From NCBI GenBank assembly GCA_045534575.1, contig JAZSJZ010000004.1, positions 124,001 through 188,000 of the forward strand: DNA of 64,000 nucleotides, written 5' to 3'. This document shows positions 8,157 through 16,459 of this stretch, piece after piece. Numbering within the stretch: the first letter of the stretch is position 1; every line of letters begins with the position of its first letter. Position numbers and translations under genes: made by a program. This DNA is from UBA4636 sp045534575. Lineage in GTDB: Bacteria > Bacillota > Clostridia > Christensenellales > Borkfalkiaceae. The notes below the pieces were generated by a model that saw only the letters and a program-made list of their open reading frames with translations, was not told where the DNA came from and made no database searches.

Positions 8157-9581
8157 ATGGGTGGTTATTTTGCTATAACCTCAAAGCGTGATTGTATTCC
8201 AGACGTGTTTTTCGGCACTGACTACCACTCACACTTAGGAACAAAAAGAGCCGGTATGGCGTCGTTTGACGAAACAATCGGCATGCAGAGAGTTATTCAC
8301 AACATACAAAACTCACCTTTTAGAACCAAGTTTGAAAAGATTTTCGACGAAATGAAGGGAAACGCTGCTATCGGTTGCATAAGCGACGGCGAGCCACAAC
8401 CTTTGATTATCCGTTCAAGGCTTGGCGCATACGCAATAAGCGTTATCGGCGTTGTCAATAACGCTAAGGAACTTACCGAAAAATACCTTAACCTTCCCGG
8501 CTCGCACTTTGACGCAATGACCGGCGGTGTGGTAAACATGGTTGAACTTGTTTCCGCGCTTATTTGCGAAAAGAAAAGTTTTTTAGAGGGCATTAAGTTT
8601 GCCCAAAACCAAATCGACGGAACTGCCGCTATTATCATCTTAAAAGAGGGTGGTAACATTATCTGCGCAAGAGATAAGTTTGGTAGGCTTCCTATGATAA
8701 TAGGCAAGAACAAGAACGGGCATTCGGTGGCGTTCGAGTCGTTTGCGTTTAGAAAACTTGGCTATAAAGACGTTTTAGAACTAGGTCCCGGTGAAATCGT
8801 TGAGATAACGCCTGATGAAATTATTAAACTTTCACCGCCTAGAAAGAAAATGAAAATCTGCTCCTTCCTTTGGTCTTACTACGGCTATCCAACGGCAACC
8901 TACGAGGGCGTAAACGTTGAAATGATGCGCTGTCGTAACGGCGAACTTCTTGCCGAAAAGGACATAAAGAGCGGAATTATCGATAAAATTGACTCGGTTA
9001 GCGGTGTTCCAGATTCGGGCACGCCTCACGCGGTAGGCTATGCAAACAGAAGCCATAAACAGTTTGCTCGCCCTTATATTAAATACACGCCAACGTGGTC
9101 TAGAAGTTTCACGCCGTCAAAGCAATCGGAAAGAACTAAGGTTGCGCAAATGAAGCAAATTCCCGTGCTTGAACTTATAAAGGGCAAGAACCTTTTATTC
9201 GTTGACGATTCAATCGTTCGCGGAACACAGCTTAAAGAAACGGTAGATTTCTTATACGAAAACGGCGCAAAGTCAGTTCATATGCGCTCGGCTTGCCCTC
9301 CAATTATGTTTGGTTGCAAATACCTAAACTTCACAAGAGCCACTAGCGATATGGAACTTATCACAAGGCGCGTTATTATGGAGCTTGAGGGCGAGGAAGG
9401 CTTTAACCACCTTGAAGAGTATGCCGATTCTTCAACCGAGCGTGGCAAAAAACTTCGTGAGAGCATTTGCTCAACCTTGCACTTTGACTCGCTTGAATTC
9501 CAATCGCTTGACGATTTAATTAAGGCAATAGGTCTTCCAAAATGTAAACTTTGCACTTATTGTTGGAACGGAAAAGAGTAA
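8157..9581 (+). CDS. purF: Amidophosphoribosyltransferase of the MGG-type, lacking the N-terminal Cys
   Basis: Makes phosphoribosylamine from PRPP and an amide nitrogen, the committing step of purine synthesis. It has an N-terminal Ntn-type glutaminase-like domain (1-~230) and a C-terminal phosphoribosyltransferase domain with the PRPP loop LLFVDDSIVRGTQLKE (~350-365). The C-terminal CKLCTYC cluster is in the region that binds [4Fe-4S] in Bacillus PurF. The protein starts MGGYFAITS, whereas classical PurF matures to an N-terminal Cys nucleophile (CG-F). The start is fixed by AAGGAG 5-10 bases upstream, so the Cys is truly absent. From memory, MGGFFG-type relatives are common in Clostridia and Bacteroidetes, so this is a subfamily trait and not a local mutation. 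It may use free ammonia or another mechanism. Confidence 0.9.
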   Translation: MGGYFAITSKRDCIPDVFFGTDYHSHLGTKRAGMASFDETIGMQRVIHNIQNSPFRTKFEKIFDEMKGNAAIGCISDGEPQPLIIRSRLGAYAISVIGVVNNAKELTEKYLNLPGSHFDAMTGGVVNMVELVSALICEKKSFLEGIKFAQNQIDGTAAIIILKEGGNIICARDKFGRLPMIIGKNKNGHSVAFESFAFRKLGYKDVLELGPGEIVEITPDEIIKLSPPRKKMKICSFLWSYYGYPTATYEGVNVEMMRCRNGELLAEKDIKSGIIDKIDSVSGVPDSGTPHAVGYANRSHKQFARPYIKYTPTWSRSFTPSKQSERTKVAQMKQIPVLELIKGKNLLFVDDSIVRGTQLKETVDFLYENGAKSVHMRSACPPIMFGCKYLNFTRATSDMELITRRVIMELEGEEGFNHLEEYADSSTERGKKLRESICSTLHFDSLEFQSLDDLIKAIGLPKCKLCTYCWNGKE

Positions 9582-9596
9582 AATTAGGAGATAAAA

Positions 9597-10640
9597 ATGA
9601 ACGATAAATCAAGATCAGATAGTTACGCAGCAGCGGGCGTTGATATAACCGCAGGTTACAAGGCAGTTGAACTTATGAAAAAGCACATCGCGCGCACGGT
9701 TACGCAAAACGCATCGGCAGATATCGGTGGTTTTGGCGGTCTTTTCGCGCTCGATTTAACGGGCTATAAGAACCCGATTTTAGTTTCGGGAACGGACGGC
9801 GTTGGCACAAAACTTAAAATTGCTTTTCTTATGGATAAGCACAACACCGTTGGTATTGACTGCGTTGCAATGTGCGTAAATGACGTTATTTGTTGTGGAG
9901 CAAAGCCACTTTTCTTCCTTGACTATATCGCTTGCGGAAAGAACTTCCCTGAAAAGATTGCTTCAATCGTTGAAGGCATTGCTGAAGGTTGCGTTCAAGC
10001 GGGAAGCGAACTTGTTGGCGGTGAAACTGCCGAAATGCCGGGCTTTTACCCAATCGACGAATATGACCTTGCAGGTTTCTCGGTAGGTATTGTAGATAAG
10101 GCTAAGGTAGTTGATAAAAAGTCAATGAAAGCGGGCGACGTTATGATTGCTATTCCATCATCCGGCGTGCACTCAAACGGCTTCTCGCTCGTTAGAAAGG
10201 TGTTCGACGTTGAGAAATGCGATTTAAAATCACCACTTGAAGCACTTGGCGGAAAGAGTCTTGGGGAAACGCTTTTAACTCCAACTAAAATTTACGTAAA
10301 GCCAATGCTTAAGGTTTTAGATAGCGTTAAGGTTAAAGGCATTTCGCATATCACGGGTGGCGGTTTCTATGAAAATATGCCACGCTCTATTCCAGATGGC
10401 TTAGGCGTTGTTATCAATAAGAAAGATGTTCGTGTTTTACCAATCTTCAAACTTTTGCAAGAAAAGGGCAAAATTTCCGACCACGATATGTTCAATACTT
10501 TCAATATGGGCGTTGGAATGAGCGTTGTTGTTGATAAGAACGACGTTGATACAGTTCTTAACATTTTAAAGGAATTTGGCGAAGAAGCTTACGTTATTGG
10601 CGAAATCGTAAATTCTAACGAAAAAATCACTATCGTATAA
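9597..10640 (+). CDS. purM: Phosphoribosylformylglycinamidine cyclo-ligase (AIR synthetase)
   Basis: Closes the imidazole ring: FGAM + ATP gives AIR. The 347 aa match the PurM/PurL-like ATPase fold. N-terminal SYAAAGVDITAGYKAVELMK is the standard PurM opening. The glycine-rich GGFGGLFALDL segment, the GTDGVGTKLKIAF motif (~62-74) and VNDVICCGAKPLFFLDY (~95-111) line the active site. GGETAEMPGFY (~140-150) and SSGVHSNGFSLVRKV (~185-199) are diagnostic. AGGAGA precedes the ATG by six bases, with 15 bp after purF, so it is tightly co-transcribed. No anomalies. Confidence 0.96.
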   Translation: MNDKSRSDSYAAAGVDITAGYKAVELMKKHIARTVTQNASADIGGFGGLFALDLTGYKNPILVSGTDGVGTKLKIAFLMDKHNTVGIDCVAMCVNDVICCGAKPLFFLDYIACGKNFPEKIASIVEGIAEGCVQAGSELVGGETAEMPGFYPIDEYDLAGFSVGIVDKAKVVDKKSMKAGDVMIAIPSSGVHSNGFSLVRKVFDVEKCDLKSPLEALGGKSLGETLLTPTKIYVKPMLKVLDSVKVKGISHITGGGFYENMPRSIPDGLGVVINKKDVRVLPIFKLLQEKGKISDHDMFNTFNMGVGMSVVVDKNDVDTVLNILKEFGEEAYVIGEIVNSNEKITIV

Positions 10641-10643
10641 TAT

Positions 10644-10670
10644 CGCTTAGAAAATTAGTTTATCTAAGCG
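10644..10670 (+). other. Intercistronic hairpin between purM and the formate channel gene
   Basis: An 8-bp stem CGCTTAGA/TCTAAGCG with an 11-nt A+T loop and no T-run behind it. It is more likely an mRNA stabiliser or processing site than a terminator. Confidence 0.45.
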
Positions 10671-10683
10671 CAATAAGGATACT

Positions 10684-11316
10684 ATGAGAAAAATTTTACG
10701 CCAATTTTTAGACGGCGTTTTAGCCGGGCTTATGATAGCAATAGGTTGCGCGGTGTATCTTGCGTGTGAAAACAAGGTAGTGGGGGCGGTTTTGTTCTCG
10801 GTTGCGCTTTTAACTATTTGCTATTTCGGCTTTTCGCTCTTTACGGGCAAGGTTGGTTTTATCGTAAACAGCCATAAAAAACAAGATTTTTCAGTGCTTT
10901 TGTTAGGGCTTTTAGGCAATCTTGTTGGAACGGTTGTTTTTGGCTATTTATTAGGGCTTGCTAACGGAGCGATTTTAGATAAAGCCGTTCTTCTTTGCAC
11001 GCCAAAACTTGACCAAAAAATTTACGAAACGTTAATTCGCGCAATCTTTTGTGGCGTTTTGATGTTCGTTGCCGTTTACGTTTTCCGTGAAAAGAAATCA
11101 ATCTCTGCAATTTTCTTTTGCGTGCCTGTGTTCATTTTGAGTGGTTTTGAGCACTCCATTGCAGATATGGGCTATTTTTCAGTAGCCTTAACGCAAATGG
11201 CAAGCCTTGATTCTTTCTTATTCATAATGATAGTAATCGTAGGCAACGCAATCGGTGGCATGCTAATTCCACTTCTTATGGCGTTAAAGGAGAAAAAAGA
11301 AGATGCGCAAAGTTAA
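10684..11316 (+). CDS. Formate/nitrite transporter (FNT) family membrane protein, probable formate channel
   Basis: Predicted pentameric inner-membrane channel for formate. The 210-aa chain is hydrophobic throughout with about six membrane segments: ~14-30, ~34-52, ~70-92, ~115-133, ~138-155 and ~178-200. The family signature SGFEHSIADMGYFS (~152-165) carries the conserved central His. The LFTGKVGFIV segment (~52-61) matches the broken-helix region. It is shorter than the usual 250-280 aa, mainly at the ends. It lies 44 bp after purM and overlaps purN by 14 bp, so it belongs to the ZTP-controlled operon. Formate delivered here can be charged to 10-formyl-THF by Fhs at the operon end, which is then used by PurN and the AICAR formyltransferase. 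Substrate is inferred from family and context. Confidence 0.82.
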   Translation: MRKILRQFLDGVLAGLMIAIGCAVYLACENKVVGAVLFSVALLTICYFGFSLFTGKVGFIVNSHKKQDFSVLLLGLLGNLVGTVVFGYLLGLANGAILDKAVLLCTPKLDQKIYETLIRAIFCGVLMFVAVYVFREKKSISAIFFCVPVFILSGFEHSIADMGYFSVALTQMASLDSFLFIMIVIVGNAIGGMLIPLLMALKEKKEDAQS

Positions 11317-11911
11317 AATTGCCGTTTTGGTATCGGGCGGAGGAACAAACCTTCAAGCGCTTATCGATGCGCAACAATCTAATATTATAAAAAGCGGAGA
11401 AATTGCTCTCGTTTTATCTAATAAAGAAAACGCTTTTGCACTAGAGCGTGCAAAAAAAGCGGGAATTAAAACAGCCGTTGTAACAAAAAACGGCTTAGAA
11501 AAGAGTGAGTTCGAGCAAAAAATTATAAACACTTTAAAAGAAAACGGAATAGAACTTATAGTTCTTGCGGGCTTTATGGTCATTTTGAGCGAAAACTTCA
11601 CTTCCACTTTTAAAGATAGAATAATAAACGTTCATCCGTCGTTAATTCCGTCGTTTTGTGGCGAGGGCTTTTACGGGCTTAAGGTTCACGAAAAGGCTTT
11701 GGAATATGGTGTGAAGGTAACGGGGGCAACCGTGCACTTCGTTAACGAAATTCCAGATGGCGGTAAAATTATAATGCAAAAAGCCGTTGAAATTCTCGAT
11801 GGCGACACGCCTTCTATTTTGCAAGAGCGTGTTATGAAAAACGCAGAATGGGTTATTCTGCCACTATCAACCGAAAAAGTTTGTTTTGATATATTGAAAG
11901 GAGAAAGATAA
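11303..11911 (+). CDS. purN: Phosphoribosylglycinamide formyltransferase (10-formyl-THF dependent)
   Basis: Transfers the formyl group of 10-formyl-THF to GAR, purine step three. The 202 aa fit PurN. N-terminal VKIAVLVSGGGTNLQALIDA (3-22) is the GAR-phosphate site. The catalytic block is around IINVHPSLIPSFCGEGFYGLKVHEKAL (~108-134), with His in HPSLIPSF. VKVTGATVHFVNEIPDGGKIIMQ (~136-158) includes the second conserved His. It starts inside the end of the FNT gene (14-bp overlap), with GGAG 11289-11292 upstream, and is followed directly by the IMP cyclohydrolase gene in an ATAATGG junction. The overlap implies translational coupling of formate uptake and formyl transfer. Confidence 0.94.
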   Translation: MRKVKIAVLVSGGGTNLQALIDAQQSNIIKSGEIALVLSNKENAFALERAKKAGIKTAVVTKNGLEKSEFEQKIINTLKENGIELIVLAGFMVILSENFTSTFKDRIINVHPSLIPSFCGEGFYGLKVHEKALEYGVKVTGATVHFVNEIPDGGKIIMQKAVEILDGDTPSILQERVMKNAEWVILPLSTEKVCFDILKGER

Positions 11912-12630
11912 TGGATATTTACAAAATTCACGACGTTGCCGAACTTATCGAAGGCAACTCATACGTAGGAAGAGGCATCATCATCGGCAAAACGCCTGAT
12001 GGCGAAAATGCAGTTTCGGCTTATTTTATTATGGGCAGAAGCGAAAACAGCCGTAACAGAGTTTTCACTGTAAAAAACGGCGAAGTGTTCACCGAACCGT
12101 TTGACGCTTCAAAGGTTCAAGACCCAAGCCTTATTATTTATGCGGCAATAAGAAAGTTCGAAAACAGCCTCATCGTTACTAACGGCAACCAAACTGACAC
12201 TATTTACGACGGCTTAAAGGAAGGCAAGAGTTTTTCTTCGGCTTTAACTTCTCGTGAGTTCGAGCCAGATGCTCCTAACCTAACGCCAAGAATTAGCGGT
12301 ATTTTGAATTTTGCAAACGGCGATTTTACATATGAAATGAGCATTTTAAAAAGCAGTGATGCTATCGGCTCAAATTGTAACCGTTATACTTTCTCGTATC
12401 CATCGCTTAAGGGCTTAGGTCATTTTATTCACACCTACGTTTGCGACGGAAACCCAATCCCAACCTTCCAAGGCGAGCCTGAAAGAGTTGCCACTTTAGA
12501 CGATATTAACGCTTTTAGCGATAAACTTTGGAACGCTCTTGACGAAAACAACAAAATTTCTTTATACGTTCGTTACACTTCGCTCAAAACTGGTAAATAT
12601 GAAGAAGTTTTAATCAATAAAAATAAATAA
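11911..12630 (+). CDS. purO: IMP cyclohydrolase, PurO-type (not PurH N-domain)
   Basis: Closes FAICAR to IMP, the last step of the pathway. The 239-aa protein resembles archaeal PurO-type IMP cyclohydrolases: YVGRGIIIGKTPDGENAVSAYFIMGRSENSRNRVF near the N-terminus is the family's Ntn-hydrolase-like substrate strand region. It has no similarity in layout to the MGS-like N-domain of bifunctional PurH. AAAGGAGA lies before the ATG, which overlaps the last base of purN. The very next gene encodes a stand-alone AICAR formyltransferase, so the two reactions of PurH are split over two proteins here. The name is used by analogy with archaeal purO; the family call rests on remembered motifs. Confidence 0.8.
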   Translation: MDIYKIHDVAELIEGNSYVGRGIIIGKTPDGENAVSAYFIMGRSENSRNRVFTVKNGEVFTEPFDASKVQDPSLIIYAAIRKFENSLIVTNGNQTDTIYDGLKEGKSFSSALTSREFEPDAPNLTPRISGILNFANGDFTYEMSILKSSDAIGSNCNRYTFSYPSLKGLGHFIHTYVCDGNPIPTFQGEPERVATLDDINAFSDKLWNALDENNKISLYVRYTSLKTGKYEEVLINKNK

Positions 12631-12643
12631 TAAGAGGTGCAAT

Positions 12644-13831
12644 ATGAACGAATTCCAATTAAAATATGGTTGTAACCCAAACCAAAAACCATCAAGAATT
12701 TATATGGCTGACGGCTCTGATCTTCCTATCGAAGTTTTAAACGGCAGACCGGGCTACATTAACTTTTTAGACGCTTTCAACTCTTGGCAACTCGTAAAAG
12801 AATTGAAAGAGGCAACGGGCATGGTATGCGCAACGAGTTTTAAGCACGTATCTCCAACTTCTGCAGCCGTTGGTAAAAAATTATCTCCGGTTTTAAAGAA
12901 AGCGTGCTTCGTTGACGATATCGAAGGGCTTGATGATTCTCCAATGGCTTGCGCTTACGCAAGAGCAAGGGGAACGGACAGAATGTCATCTTTCGGCGAT
13001 TGGATTGCGCTATCGGACGAATGCGATTTAACAACGGCTAGAATCATTTTCCGTGAGGTTAGCGACGGCGTTATTGCTCCGTCTTTCTCTAAAGAAGCGT
13101 TAGAACTTTTAAAAACTAAGAGAAAGGGTAACTATAATATCGTAAAAATCGACCCTAACTTCGTTCCTGAAGAAACTGAAAGAAAGCAAGTTTTCGGCAT
13201 TACTTTTGAACAAGGCAGAAATAACTTCAAAATCAACCGTGAACTTTTGCAAAACATCGTTACTGAAAACAAGAATTTACCAGAAGATAAGATTATCGAT
13301 ATGATAGTTAGTCTTATCACTTTGAAATATACTCAATCTAACTCAGTTTGCTTTGCCGTTGACGGTCAAGCAATCGGCGTTGGAGCAGGTCAACAATCAA
13401 GAATTCACTGCACTAGATTAGCCGCTCAAAAGGCTGATTTATGGCACCTTCGCCAACACGAAAAGGTGTTAAACCTTCAATTTGCTGAAGGCGTTGGCAG
13501 ACCTGACAAGAACAACATTATCGACCTTTACTTATCTGACGTTGACGCTATCAACGTTCTAGGCGATGACGTATGGCAAAAATATTTTGCAGTTCGTCCA
13601 GAGCCGTTCACTAGAGAAGAAAAGGACGCATATCTTGCTACCATTAAGGGCGTAACCTTAGGCTCGGATGCTTTCTTCCCGTTCTCTGATAATATCGATA
13701 AGGCTGCAAAGAGTGGCGTTTCTTACGTTGCTGAACCGGGCGGTTCTATCCGTGACGATTTAGTTATTGAAGCGGCTAACAAGCACGGTATGGTAATGGC
13801 ATTTACCGGGATGAGATTATTCCACCACTAA
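12644..13831 (+). CDS. purH: Stand-alone AICAR formyltransferase (PurH C-domain homologue)
   Basis: Formylates AICAR with 10-formyl-THF. The 395-aa protein corresponds only to the transformylase half of PurH. It starts ELKYGCNPNQKPSRIY-like and has the diagnostic TSFKHVSPTSAAVG motif (~66-79) with the catalytic Lys-His. It also has the conserved QSNSVCFAVDGQAIGVGAGQQSRIHCTRLA block (~228-257), DAFFPFSDNID (~344-354) and the YVAEPGGSIRDD motif near the C-terminus. There is no IMP cyclohydrolase domain; that function is supplied by the gene 13 bp upstream. AGAGGTG precedes the ATG. The length is comparable to other monofunctional AICARFTs in anaerobes. Confidence 0.9.
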   Translation: MNEFQLKYGCNPNQKPSRIYMADGSDLPIEVLNGRPGYINFLDAFNSWQLVKELKEATGMVCATSFKHVSPTSAAVGKKLSPVLKKACFVDDIEGLDDSPMACAYARARGTDRMSSFGDWIALSDECDLTTARIIFREVSDGVIAPSFSKEALELLKTKRKGNYNIVKIDPNFVPEETERKQVFGITFEQGRNNFKINRELLQNIVTENKNLPEDKIIDMIVSLITLKYTQSNSVCFAVDGQAIGVGAGQQSRIHCTRLAAQKADLWHLRQHEKVLNLQFAEGVGRPDKNNIIDLYLSDVDAINVLGDDVWQKYFAVRPEPFTREEKDAYLATIKGVTLGSDAFFPFSDNIDKAAKSGVSYVAEPGGSIRDDLVIEAANKHGMVMAFTGMRLFHH

Positions 13832-13841
13832 AATTTATTCG

Positions 13842-13870
13842 TTTAGCGTTGCATTTTTTGCAACGCTAAA
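13842..13870 (+). other. Strong intercistronic hairpin before glyA
   Basis: A perfect 12-bp stem TTTAGCGTTGCA/TGCAACGCTAAA with a TTTTT loop but no T-tract after it. It may protect or process the mRNA, or partly reduce read-through into glyA. Confidence 0.5.
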
Positions 13871-13928
13871 AGTCGTTATATTTACAATTTACTCGCATTT
13901 TTTTACTTACAAACATTAGGAGAATATC

Positions 13929-15167
13929 ATGAATTTTTTTGAAGAATTAAAAGCCTTTGACCAAGAAGTTTACGCTGCTTGCGACCTTGAGCTTAACCGC
14001 CAAAGACAAAACATAGAACTTATTGCATCTGAAAATATCGTATCTAAAGCAGTTTTACTTGCCGCTGGCACTTGCCTTACTAATAAATACGCTGAAGGCT
14101 TCCCAGGAAAGCGTTACTACGGCGGTTGCCAATACGTAGATATCGTTGAAGATATCGCAAGAGAAAGAGCCAAAAAACTTTTTGGCGCAGAGCACGCTAA
14201 CGTTCAACCGCACAGTGGAGCAAGCGCTAACCTTGCAGTATTTTTCGCGCTTTTAAACCCGGGCGATACCGTTATGGGCTTAAACCTTGCTCACGGCGGG
14301 CATTTATCGCACGGCTCACCTGTTAATATTTCGGGTAAATATTTCAACGTTGTTCCTTATAGCGTGAACGATACTACCGAAACTTTAGACTACGACGAAC
14401 TTCGCCGTATTGCTTTAGAGTGCAAGCCAAAAATGATAGTAGCAGGCGCTAGCGCTTACGCAAGAACTATCGACTTTAAGAAAATTCGTGAAATTTGCGA
14501 CGAGGTTGGTTGCTACTATATGGTAGATATGGCGCACATTGCAGGCTTAGTTGCTGCAGGGCTTCACCCAAGCCCAGTGCCTTATGCTGACGTTGTTACC
14601 ACCACCACCCACAAAACCCTTCGTGGTCCTCGTGGCGGTTTGATTTTATGCAAAGAAGAATTTGCAAAGCAAATCGATAAGTCAGTTTTCCCTGGCACTC
14701 AAGGCGGTCCTTTAATGCACATTATCGCAGCAAAGGCAGTGGCTCTTGGCGAGGCACTCACTGAAGATTTTAAAAACTATCAAAAACAAATTATCAAAAA
14801 CGCTAAAGTTTTATGCGAATGTTTAAAGGCTGAAGGCTTTAGAGTTGTTTCGGGTGATACCGACAATCACTTAATGCTAATTGACCTTCGTGCATTTAAT
14901 ATCACGGGTAAAGAAATGGAACACCGTCTTGACGAAGTTCACATCACCGTAAACAAAAACACTATTCCAAACGACCCTGAAAAGCCATTTGTTACTAGCG
15001 GTATCCGCATCGGTACGCCAGCAGTTACTAGCCGTGGCTTTAAGGAAGAAGAAATGAAACTTATCGCTTCTTGGATGAAGCAAGTTGCAACCGATTTTGA
15101 AAACAGCAAAGAAAGAATTTCAAAAGAAGTTATTGCACTTTGCGAAAAATTCCCACTCTACGAATAA
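13929..15167 (+). CDS. glyA: Serine hydroxymethyltransferase
   Basis: PLP enzyme that converts serine and THF to glycine and 5,10-methylene-THF. It supplies both glycine for PurD and one-carbon units. The 412-aa length is standard. Motifs: IELIASENIVSKAVL (~29-43), NKYAEGFPGKRYYGG (~54-68), VDMAHIAGLVAAGLHPSP (~200-217) and the PLP-lysine motif VTTTTHKTLRGPRGG with Lys229. The C-terminus has SGIRIGTPAVTSRGF. AGGAGA lies before the ATG. Its presence inside the ZTP-controlled operon is consistent with the ligand reporting low 10-formyl-THF. Confidence 0.97.
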   Translation: MNFFEELKAFDQEVYAACDLELNRQRQNIELIASENIVSKAVLLAAGTCLTNKYAEGFPGKRYYGGCQYVDIVEDIARERAKKLFGAEHANVQPHSGASANLAVFFALLNPGDTVMGLNLAHGGHLSHGSPVNISGKYFNVVPYSVNDTTETLDYDELRRIALECKPKMIVAGASAYARTIDFKKIREICDEVGCYYMVDMAHIAGLVAAGLHPSPVPYADVVTTTTHKTLRGPRGGLILCKEEFAKQIDKSVFPGTQGGPLMHIIAAKAVALGEALTEDFKNYQKQIIKNAKVLCECLKAEGFRVVSGDTDNHLMLIDLRAFNITGKEMEHRLDEVHITVNKNTIPNDPEKPFVTSGIRIGTPAVTSRGFKEEEMKLIASWMKQVATDFENSKERISKEVIALCEKFPLYE

Positions 15168-15190
15168 AAGTTTAAAGTTTTAGGTGTTTT

Positions 15191-16450
15191 ATGAAAATTT
15201 TAGTAATCGGTGGCGGTGGTAGAGAACACGCCGTCATAAGATCTATTAAGAAAAACAGCAAAGTTGAACAAATTTTTGCGCTTCCCGGCAACGGCGGTAT
15301 TGCAAAAGATGCAACTTGCGTTAATATTAGCGCAACCGATAAAGAAAAAATTGTTGAGTTTGCGTTAAATAATAAAATTGATTACGCTATCGTAACCCCA
15401 GACGACCCGTTGGTTTTAGGCGTTGTTGACGCTTTAACCGAAAAGGGTATTCCTTGCTTTGGACCAGATAAAAAAGCGGCGATTTTGGAAGGCAGTAAGG
15501 TTTTCTCTAAAGACCTTATGAAAAAATATGGAATTCCAACCGCCGAATACGCTGTTTTTAATAACAAAGAAGACGCTATTAAATATCTAAAAACTGCATC
15601 GTATCCAACCGTTATAAAAGCAGACGGCTTAGCACTTGGTAAAGGCGTTTTAATCGTCAACGATTATGACGAAGCGGTGAACGCCGTTACTATGATGATG
15701 GAAGATAAAGTTTTTGGAAAAAGTGGCGATAACGTGGTTATAGAGGAGTTTTTGACCGGCCCTGAGGTTTCCGTTTTATCTTTTTGCGACGGAAAAACTA
15801 TCGTTCCAATGGTGTCGGCAATGGACCACAAACGCGCCAAAGATAACGACCAAGGCCTAAACACGGGCGGTATGGGAACGATCGCTCCAAACCCATATTT
15901 TACCAAAGAAGTTCTTAACGAGTGCATGGAAAAGATTTTTATTCCTACCATGAACGCTATGAACGCCGAAGGGCGAACCTTTAAAGGCTGTATTTTCTTC
16001 GGGCTTATGATAACGCCGAAAGGTCCTAAGGTTATTGAATATAACTGTAGGTTTGGCGACCCTGAAACACAAGTTGTTCTACCACTTTTAGAGAGCGACC
16101 TTTTAACCATTATGCAAGCGGTAACGAACGGAACGCTATCTAGCGATATGGTTAAGTTTTCGAATAAGAAAGCTTGTTGCGTAATAATGGCGTCTAACGG
16201 CTACCCTGAAAAATATCAAAAGGGCTTTGAAATTTCAATCCCACAAGATATTGAAGAAAACGTTTTCGTTGCTGGCGCTAAACTTGACGGCGAAAAATTA
16301 GTAACTTCTGGCGGAAGAGTTTTAGGCGTTACGGCAATTTCGAACGACTTGCCTTCAGCAATCAACGAGGCTTATTCGTTGGTAGAAAAAGTATCTTTCG
16401 AGAACGCATATTATCGCAAAGATATAGGTAAACGCGCATTGCAAAAATAA
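15191..16450 (+). CDS. purD: Phosphoribosylamine-glycine ligase
   Basis: Ligates phosphoribosylamine and glycine with ATP to form GAR. The 419-aa ATP-grasp enzyme opens with KILVIGGGGREHAVIRSI (2-19). It then shows the PDDPLVLGVVDAL segment, the ATP-grasp core YPTVIKADGLALGKGVLIVNDY (~138-159) and the purine-site PMVSAMDHKRAKDNDQGLNTGGMGT region (~211-235). RFGDPETQVVLPLLESDLL (~287-305) carries metal-binding residues. The RBS is weak (TTTTAGG, 9 bases upstream), with 23 bp after glyA. It is followed by purL after 9 bp. No anomalies. Confidence 0.96.
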   Translation: MKILVIGGGGREHAVIRSIKKNSKVEQIFALPGNGGIAKDATCVNISATDKEKIVEFALNNKIDYAIVTPDDPLVLGVVDALTEKGIPCFGPDKKAAILEGSKVFSKDLMKKYGIPTAEYAVFNNKEDAIKYLKTASYPTVIKADGLALGKGVLIVNDYDEAVNAVTMMMEDKVFGKSGDNVVIEEFLTGPEVSVLSFCDGKTIVPMVSAMDHKRAKDNDQGLNTGGMGTIAPNPYFTKEVLNECMEKIFIPTMNAMNAEGRTFKGCIFFGLMITPKGPKVIEYNCRFGDPETQVVLPLLESDLLTIMQAVTNGTLSSDMVKFSNKKACCVIMASNGYPEKYQKGFEISIPQDIEENVFVAGAKLDGEKLVTSGGRVLGVTAISNDLPSAINEAYSLVEKVSFENAYYRKDIGKRALQK

Positions 16451-16459
16451 GGAGAGATC

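Noticed and set aside
15664..16110. 148-codon minus-strand ORF inside purD
   Set aside because: Shadow frame of a firmly identified gene, with no promoter, ribosome site or family motif. The same holds for long minus frames inside purF (8297-8713), purL (19697-20152) and the portal gene (45247-45603).
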